In this document: positions 56,675-64,000 of the stretch, piece after piece
Layout of the letters: the number at the start of each line of letters is the position of its first letter
Numbering within the stretch: position 1 is the first letter of the stretch
The notes under the pieces: generated by a model
What the model was told of the DNA's origin: nothing
The model's database searches: none
Seen by the model: the letters and a program-made list of their open reading frames with translations, nothing else
DNA from: Megascapheus bottae
Taxonomy: Eukaryota > Chordata > Mammalia > Rodentia > Geomyidae
Direction of reading: 5' to 3'
Length of the DNA: 64,000 nucleotides
Assembly: GCA_024803745.1 (NCBI GenBank)
Contig: JANJXV010000265.1
Location: forward strand, 496,001-560,000
Position numbers and translations under genes: made by a program

Positions 56675-59600
56675 ATGGTAGGAACTAATAAATATCTCTC
56701 AATCCTAACTCTCAATATCAATGGACTTAACTCTCCAATTAAACGGCATAGGCTGTCTAGTTGGATCAAAAAGCAAGAGCCATCGATCTGCTGTCTTCAA
56801 GAGACACATCTTACCCAAAAACAATCATCTTTTGAAAGTGAGAGGTTGGAATAAACTCTATCAAGCTAACTGCCCCCATAAACAGGCTGGAGTTGCCATC
56901 CTCATATCAGATACAATAGATTTCAAACTAAAATTAGTAAGAAAAGACAAAGAAGGTTACAACATACTACTAAAGGAATCTTTCCTCTAGGAAGACATAA
57001 CGATCCTAAATATTTACACACCCAATCCCGGAGCTCCAAACTTCATCAAGCAAACTTTACTTACACTGAAACCATACCGAAATCGAAATACAGTGATTGT
57101 TGGTGAGTTTAACACACCACTCTCACCTATGCACAGATCAACAAGGCAAAAACTCAAAAGAGAAACCTTAGAACTGAACAATTATATAGACCGACTAGAT
57201 GTAACAGACATCTGCAGAATATTCCACCCAGTAACACCACAATATACGTTTTTCTCAGCAGCACATGGAACATTTTCCAAAATAGACCACATCTTAGGCC
57301 ATAAAGCAAACCTGGACAGATTCAGAAACACTGAAATTATTCCATGCACACTCTCAGACCATAAAGGCATCAAATTGGAGCTGAACACACATCTCCACCA
57401 AAGAAAACCCTGTAACTCATGGAGACTGAACAACACATTGCTGAATCAAAAACAATGGGTAATCGAAGAGATCAGAACAGATATCCAACTGTTTATGAAA
57501 TTTAACAATAAGGAGCACACAAATATCAACTCCTTAGGGACACAACAAAGGCAGTACTCAGAGGAAAATTTATAGCGTGGAGTGCCTACAACAGCAAGTT
57601 GGAAAAATGGCAAACCAACTAGTTAATGTCTCACCTTAACCTCCCGGAAAAAGAGCAACAAACCAACCCTAAACCCATTAGGAGAAAGCAAATTATTAAA
57701 ATCAAAGCAGAATTAAATGATTTGGAATAAAAAAAACTATAGAAAGTATCAACAAAACAAGGAGTTGGTTCTTTGAAAGAATTAACAAAATTGACAAGCC
57801 CTTAGCAAATGTTACCAAAAAAAGAAGAGAGCATATCGAAATAAACAAAATCGCAGATGAAAATGGTAATATCACGACAGAAATTACCAAGATCCAGAAT
57901 ATCATGAGGGAATACTTCTCAAACCTTTACGCCAACAAATTTGAAAATCTAGAAGAAATGGATGAATTCCTAGACAATATTAACATACGCACACTGAACC
58001 AAGAAGAGCTAACCCAACTCAACAGGCCTATATCAAGCTCTGAAATAGAAATGGAAATTGGACAACTTCCACTTAAAAAGAGCCCAGGGCCAGATGGATT
58101 CACAGCTGAATTCTATAAGGTCTTCAAAGCAGAGCTCACACCAATACTCCTCAAGCTCTTCAACGAAATTGAAAATGAAGGTTCTTTACCAAACTCATTC
58201 TGTGAAGCCAGTATATCCCTCATCCCCAAACCAGACAGAGATTCATCAAAGAAAGAGATCTATAGACCCATTTCTTTGATGAACATCGATGCAAAACTTC
58301 TCAACAAAATACTGGCCAACCGTCTACAACAACTCATCAAAAAAATTATACACTATGATCAAACTGGATTCATCACAGGGAGGCAAAGCTGGTTCAACAT
58401 ATACAAATCAATGAATATAAGTCAACACATCAACAGGAGCAGGGATAAAATCACATGATTGTCTCAATAGATGCGGAAAAGGTATTTGACAAGATCCAAA
58501 ACCCCTTTATGTAAAAAGATGTGGAGAAACTAGGAATCCATGGAACATTTCTCAATGTAATAAAGGCTGTGTATGAGAAACCCACTGCTAGTATTATACT
58601 TAATGGTGAAAATCTAAAGCCATTCCCTTTAAATCAGGAACGAGACAAGGATGCCCACTCTCTACACTCCTTTTTAACATAGTACTAGAATTCCTACGCA
58701 GTGCAATGAGGAAAGAAGCAAGCATAAAGGGGATCCAAGTAGGGAAAGAGGAAATAAAACTATCCCTCTTTGCAGATGACATGATTCTGTATTTAAAGAA
58801 TCCTATAGACTCTACTCCCAAGTTCCTTGAGCTGATTCAAAGCTTTGGAAGGGGAGCAGGCCATAAAATCAACCCTCACAAACCAACTGCCTTACTTTAC
58901 GTCAACACTGAGAGGAACGAGGCAATAATCAGGAAAGAAACTCCTTTCACAATAGCCTCAAAGAAAATAAAGTACCTAGCAATTAGCTTAACTAATAATG
59001 TAAAGGACCGTTTATATGAAAACTTTACAACCATAAAAAAGGAAATTAAAGCAGAACTAAGGAAATGGAAAAAACTCCCATGCTCCTGGATTGGAAGAAT
59101 CAACATTGTGAAAATGACAATCTTGCCAAGGGCTATCTACAAATTCAATGTAATACCAATCAACATCCCAATGTCATTCTTTAAAAAATAGAAGAGGCAA
59201 TTCAAAATTTCATATGGAATGATAAAAGACCCCGTATAACAAAAACACTTCTTAGCAGAAGGAACATCGCTGGAGGAATTTCAATTCCAAACTTAAGACT
59301 CTATTACAGAGCTATAATTGCAAAACAGCTTGGTACTGGCACAAGAACAGGCCTGAATTCCAATGGAGTAGAACTGCGGACCCAGATATTAAACCACAGA
59401 CCTATGGCCACCTAATCTTTGACCAGGGAGCCGAAAAAATAGAATGGATGAAAGATAGCCTCTTCAACAAGTTGTGCAGGCAGAACTGGTTAAACACCTG
59501 CAGAAAACTAAAGTTGGATCCTTCTTTGTCACCTTGCACTAGAATTAACTCCAAATGGATCAAAGACCTGGAGGTAAAAGCTGACACACTGAAAAGTTCA

Positions 59601-60514
59601 CAGGAAGGAATAGGAGATACACTAGGCCTCCTTGGCACAGGTCGAAACTTCCTTAATAAGGACCAAGAATCACAACAAATCAGAGAAAGGCTGGAGAAGT
59701 GGGACTGCATTAAACTGCAGAGCTTTTGTATGGCAACGGATATAGCTAGTAAACTAATCAGGAAGCCTACAGAGTGGGAGAAGATCTTCACCACCCAAAC
59801 AACGAACAAAGGCCTCATATCTAAAATATATCAACAACTCAAAAAATTTAATCACTCCAAAACTAACCTCCAAAGTAACACCCATCCCATTAAAAATGGG
59901 CCAAAGACTTAAAGAGAGTCTTCTCTGAAGAAGAAACAAAAATGGCCTATAGACACATGAAGAAATGCTCCACATCTCTGGTCATAAAAGAAATGCAAAT
60001 CAAAACTACTCCAAGATTCCACCTAACTCCAGTTAGAATGGCCAGGATCAGGAAAACGAATGAGAACAGATGCTGGAGGGGATGTGGCCAGGAGGGATCA
60101 ATACTACACTGTTGGTGGGAGTGCAAACTCGTTCAACCACTATGGAAAGCAGTGTGGCAGTGCCTCAAAAGGCTACACATAGAACTCCCCTATGACCCAG
60201 CAATTCCACTACTTGGTATTTACCCAACAATCCACAAACAAGGGCATACTAAACCCACTAGCACAACAATGTTCATTGCAGCACTATTCACCATAGCAAA
60301 GATATGGAACCAACCCAGATGTCCCTCAGTTGATGAGTGGATCAACAAGTTGTGGTATTTGTACACAATGGAATTCTATGCTGCTGTCAGAAAGAATGAC
60401 ATCGCCCCATTAGTTAGGAAATGGAAAGACTTAGAACAAATCATATTAAGTGAAGTAAGCCAGACTCAAAGGAACTTAGGCTCAGTGGTTTCACTCATTC
60501 GTCATAATCAGTAG
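56675..60514 (+). pseudogene. L1 ORF2, unit C
   Basis: The endonuclease (frames 56721-56990 and 57093-57575), RT (57904-58458, then 58706-59191 with FADD) and C-terminal part (59448-59912, 59942-60514 with [19 protein letters not shown]) are recognisable. It shares the early frameshift, TAG 57573-57575, TAA 57728-57730 and the 1-base loss at ~58449 with unit A. It has private frameshifts in the RT (~58510 and ~58630). Confidence 0.8.
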
Positions 60515-60928
60515 AAACCTTGGGCTCTACTAGCAGAGATTGTCAATAGATCAAAATGCCATATATAAGGCCATATAATGTGAAGCTAATTGAAAGGACC
60601 TCCAGGATATTGACACAAAAGCCATATAATGAATGATTGTTGTCCTTAATGTACTATGTTGTCTCTCATCTCGTTTGCTGTCCCTTGGTTATCCCATATT
60701 GGTATAGTATCTCACTTTATCTTATATATTGAATTTATTTGTATTTGGATATTTGAAATTTGATAGGGAAGGGGGGAAAACCAAGACGGGTGGGGGGTGT
60801 GGGGTTGGAGGGAAATGGGTACCAAGACATGTGAAAGGGTATCAATGTATGTGAATTAATGCACCTTCTATCTGGCAAATATCATCTAACCCTTTTACTA
60901 ATTACAATAAAAAATGAAAAAAAAGAAA

Positions 60929-62293
60929 GTTGTAGTGTGTGGGGAGGATGATGGGGTCAAATACATTTCTTCTTAGAAATTTTCGTCATCTGGTTGCCCT
61001 GGATTTTCCTGGCCTTCTTCTTAGAGAAAGTTCTGTTATACTGGATTTGTGGCTTGGCAATGATCTAGCATGTACATCTTCGAGGAAGACATCCACAATA
61101 TCCATGCCTGAGACTCGAGTTTCCTGACCTTTGGCAACAGCACAGCAACATCTTTCTTCCTCCTGAGCCACAGGCTATGTGAGCTGGCTTGAGCTGGTTG
61201 TTAGTTACAGTGGCTTGGTTACCATGGTTCCATATTCTGTTCCATTGTGAGGGAGGCAGGGTCACCTTTCAGGGCCCAATGACCAAAGATCCTTGCTCAC
61301 AAAAGACCTCACCAAAGTCATACTGGAGGCTGAACATCTCCTCCAATCTCACAATATACATGTGGATGTAGTAAACAGCACACCTTATTTGTCCAATCCC
61401 AATGTCTTCCACTAGGCCCAACTACCAGTCTGGTCTCAGGCTCAAGGAGCCTTTCTTAGGTAAGATCCAAACTTAAGGGTCAATATTGCCCTCATCCTTT
61501 ACAAAACATTTGCTTCACAGTGCCTTCTCTGTCTGCATTTTGCCCCTTGTCGAATTTTTTTTTGTTTTTGCTAGTCTTAGGACTTGACCTCAGAGTGTGA
61601 ACATTGTTCTTGGGCTTTCTTTAGGCTTTCGCTGTCCCACCGAGCCACAGCACCACTTGCAGCATTTTCTATGTATGTGGTAATGAGGAATAAAACCTGA
61701 GTCTTTTTGCTTCGTAGCCAAGTACTCTACCACTAGGTGAAACACACAGGGCATCTTGCACATATTTTTGACGTCAATCTACTAGGATATTATTAGGTTT
61801 CTGTATCCTAATCAATTTTTTCCTGATGATTAGCTTTGCTGTCAAGTGTAAAAAATGCAAGAGGGAAAACCACAGAAGAATTAGTGAAATTAAAAAAAAA
61901 GCATTACACACAGTTAAGTGTTCATTCTTTGTAAGAGAAAGGTTATTTTGATATGATGATGATGACTTTATAATTATTATGTCAGGGTTGAGAGTTTGGC
62001 ATAGTGGTAAAGTGTTTGCATAGCATCCATGAAGATCTGGGTTTGATTGCTCAGTATCACATAGACAGAAAATCTAGATGTGGCACTGGGGCTCAAGTGG
62101 CAGAGGGCTACACTTGAGAAAACCCGAGGACAGTGCTCAGTCCCTGAATTCAAGCCCCAAGACTGGCAGAAAGATAAAAGAAAATGAAAATGCTTTTTAC
62201 GAGCTAATTCACTCATAGCATTTGCTTCTGAAATTTTTGCTTTTGCATCTTGTGAAATACACCTTTCCCTCAATGTAGACAAGTAAAACAGAT
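60929..62293 (+). repeat. Array unit D: complete module
   Basis: Module borders are as in A and C. SINEs lie at about 61550-61745 (reverse) and 61990-62170 (forward). Confidence 0.85.
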
Positions 62294-64000
62294 CCATCCC
62301 ATGGTCCACTGTGAGGCCACTGGTTGGGGTAAGAGCTAGTCGTGCAGCAACACACAAGTTTTATTCTAATTCTTTCCAAACTTTGTACTCAAATATGTTA
62401 CCTACTTACCAACTTAGGTCAGTTATTCTTATGCTATACCTTTTCTTTATTACTACAATATTCTTACACTCCTACGTTAATCCTCTTGTACCTCCCTGAC
62501 CTCTCTCATTCTATTTTTCTATCTCTGGACCTCTGCTGGTCTTTCAACCCTTATACTGCACGGATCTACACTTGATGGCTGTTGAGCAATATTGTATATG
62601 TAGGTGGTTAATTATTCTCTAGGCTCAGAGGGACCTAAAGTCAATAGAGAATGGATTGAGAGGCTTATTGTTTTGGGTATAAATCGTTTATCAGTGGTTG
62701 TAATAGACTGGTCTGTAAGTGCACAAAAAGAAAATGTGATAATACCAATCAAAACTTGTGAACATCTAGTTTCTGCCAGCTACAGAAGTCTAGGTTGGTT
62801 ATATCTGAAAAACTATAATCATATTTAGTAGTAATCTTGCTCCCATTTTCAAATGGGAAGAATAAGAAACTCAAGAAAAATGTCAAATCAAGAAACAACA
62901 TCCCCCACCCAATGTAAACAGACAATGGAACAGTCACTGGCAAACCTAGAGGAGAGTCTTCCAAGTGCTACACACATGCAATTGATAAACTTCATTAATG
63001 AAAAATGTGAAAATATAAAGAAAGAGATAATGGAGGAAGCCATAGCTGAACAAGAGTAAAGCAAAAACAAGGTGATAAGTGAAAAAGAAGAAGCCATAAA
63101 GGAGGCCATAATAAAGGTTTTTCAAAGAAAGATGGATGAATTCATTGAATCCACATATAAAATCGTGACCAAACTCCACCAAATGTCCAAAGAAAATAAA
63201 GCTACTGAGCTAACCACTCAAAAGGAATTCAAGGAGATAAAGAAATCCATACATGATCTAAAACAAGAGATGCAAGGCACCAAAAGTGAGCAATTAGAAG
63301 CAAGGGAGATGAAAAATAAAGTAGGTAGCGTTGATAGCAGATTAAACAATGCAGAGGAGAGAAATTCCGGGGCTGAAAATAATTTAGTTATTATAGAGAA
63401 AGAACAGAAAATGAGTCAATCCAAATTTAGGAAATATGAGAGAGCGCTTCAGGAGGTCCAAGATGCAATTAGGAAGCCTAATTTAAGGCTAGTTGGTATT
63501 GAGGAGGGCGTGGAGAAAGAGGTCAATGGTATTGGAAATATACTTCAGGGAATCATCTCAGAGAATTTCCCAAATATCCAGAAGGGCAGGCCCATCCAGA
63601 TACGAGAAGCTTTTAGAACCCCAAACAGACCTGACCAGAAAAGAACATCCCACCGTGAAATTGTGGTCCGAACTGGATCAATAGAAACGAAAGAAAAGAT
63701 CCTAAAGGCAGCCAGGCAAAATGGATCAGTAACCTATAAAGGCAAACCAATCAGAATAACCCCAGATTTCTCAACAGAGACCATGCAAGCACGAAGTGAC
63801 TGGAAGCATGTATGTCATGCCCTTAAACCAAATAATTACCAACTAATAATGCTGTAGCCAAGTAAGCTCTCATTCATAACTGAGGGAACAATAAAAACAT
63901 TCCATTCCAGGGAAAAGCTGCAACAATATGTCGAAACAAAACCAACACTACAGAGAATTCTCAAAGATGCTCTATACATAGAAAACCAAAATAAATGCAA
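62294..64000 (+). mobile_element. Array unit D: L1 5' part, cut by the window end
   Basis: The 5' UTR (62294-62852), ORF1 and the spacer towards ORF2 are present. The window ends before ORF2. Confidence 0.88.
62853..63857 (+). pseudogene. L1 ORF1, unit D
   Basis: The ATG at 62853 opens a frame to a TAA at 63057-63059 (a Glu codon in the other units). The same frame resumes at 63072 and stays open for 261 codons through the coiled coil, RRM-like core (VGIEEGVEKEVNGIGN) and C-terminal domain (VTYKGKPIRITPDFS), ending at the shared TAG (63855-63857). Apart from that TAA and the shared early end it is the best-preserved ORF1 here. Confidence 0.85.

Larger units (their letters stand above)
54887..60928 (+). 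mobile_element. Array unit C: full-length but dead L1
   Basis: This ~6.04 kb copy has the same structure as unit A. The 3' UTR G-rich stretch is at ~60768-60820, and the poly-A is immediately followed by the unit D module. Confidence 0.9.

Overview
This 64 kb window is AT-rich, intron- and repeat-dominated nuclear DNA of a mammal, with no bacterial-type gene organisation. The commonest repeats are two composite SINEs. One has an ID-like (tRNA-Ala-derived) left half and the other a B1-like (7SL-derived) left half; both are joined to the same right-hand monomer. That combination matches the IDL-Geo/B1-type SINEs known from geomyoid rodents (kangaroo rats, pocket mice, pocket gophers). The host assignment is inferred from these repeats and not from a species-specific gene.

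Layout. (1) 1-3033: the truncated end of a repeat unit made of a ~1.37 kb non-L1 'module' plus a dead L1. (2) 3034-31670: a ~28.6 kb non-array island. It holds a decayed KRAB zinc-finger gene (5825-~11020), an L1 relic in two opposite orientations, a diverged inverted copy of the module (18288-19650), relics of a RalGDS-family gene (19815-21110), an unassigned acidic reading frame, several old L1 tails and about 30 SINEs with long (GAAA)n, (GA)n and (CA)n tracts. (3) 31671-64000: a head-to-tail array with a ~7.4 kb period (module + L1). It consists of a 3' half unit (0'), unit A (33781-41203), unit B (5' end at 41204, interrupted by a provirus, internally deleted, to 53518), unit C (53519-60928) and unit D (60929 to the window end). 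The L1 copies share the same disabling lesions, so the array grew by DNA duplication of one dead L1 locus and not by repeated retrotransposition.

The most interesting element is a class II (betaretrovirus-like) endogenous provirus on the minus strand at 41213-48488. It has TG...CA LTRs, a 6-bp target duplication, a tRNA-Lys-type primer site, frameshifted gag, a textbook gag-pro slippery site with a hairpin, and a fully open 1168-codon dUTPase-protease-RT-RNase H-integrase frame. No env is recognisable. In the env position there is an intronless ~375 bp stretch, in the provirus's own orientation, whose translation matches the host nucleoporin gene TPR (end of the coiled coil and start of the Ser/Thr/Pro-rich region). 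This looks like a cellular mRNA fragment captured by a retroelement.

There is no confidently functional host protein-coding gene in the window. The zinc-finger and RalGDS loci are pseudogenic, and pro-pol is the only long intact frame.
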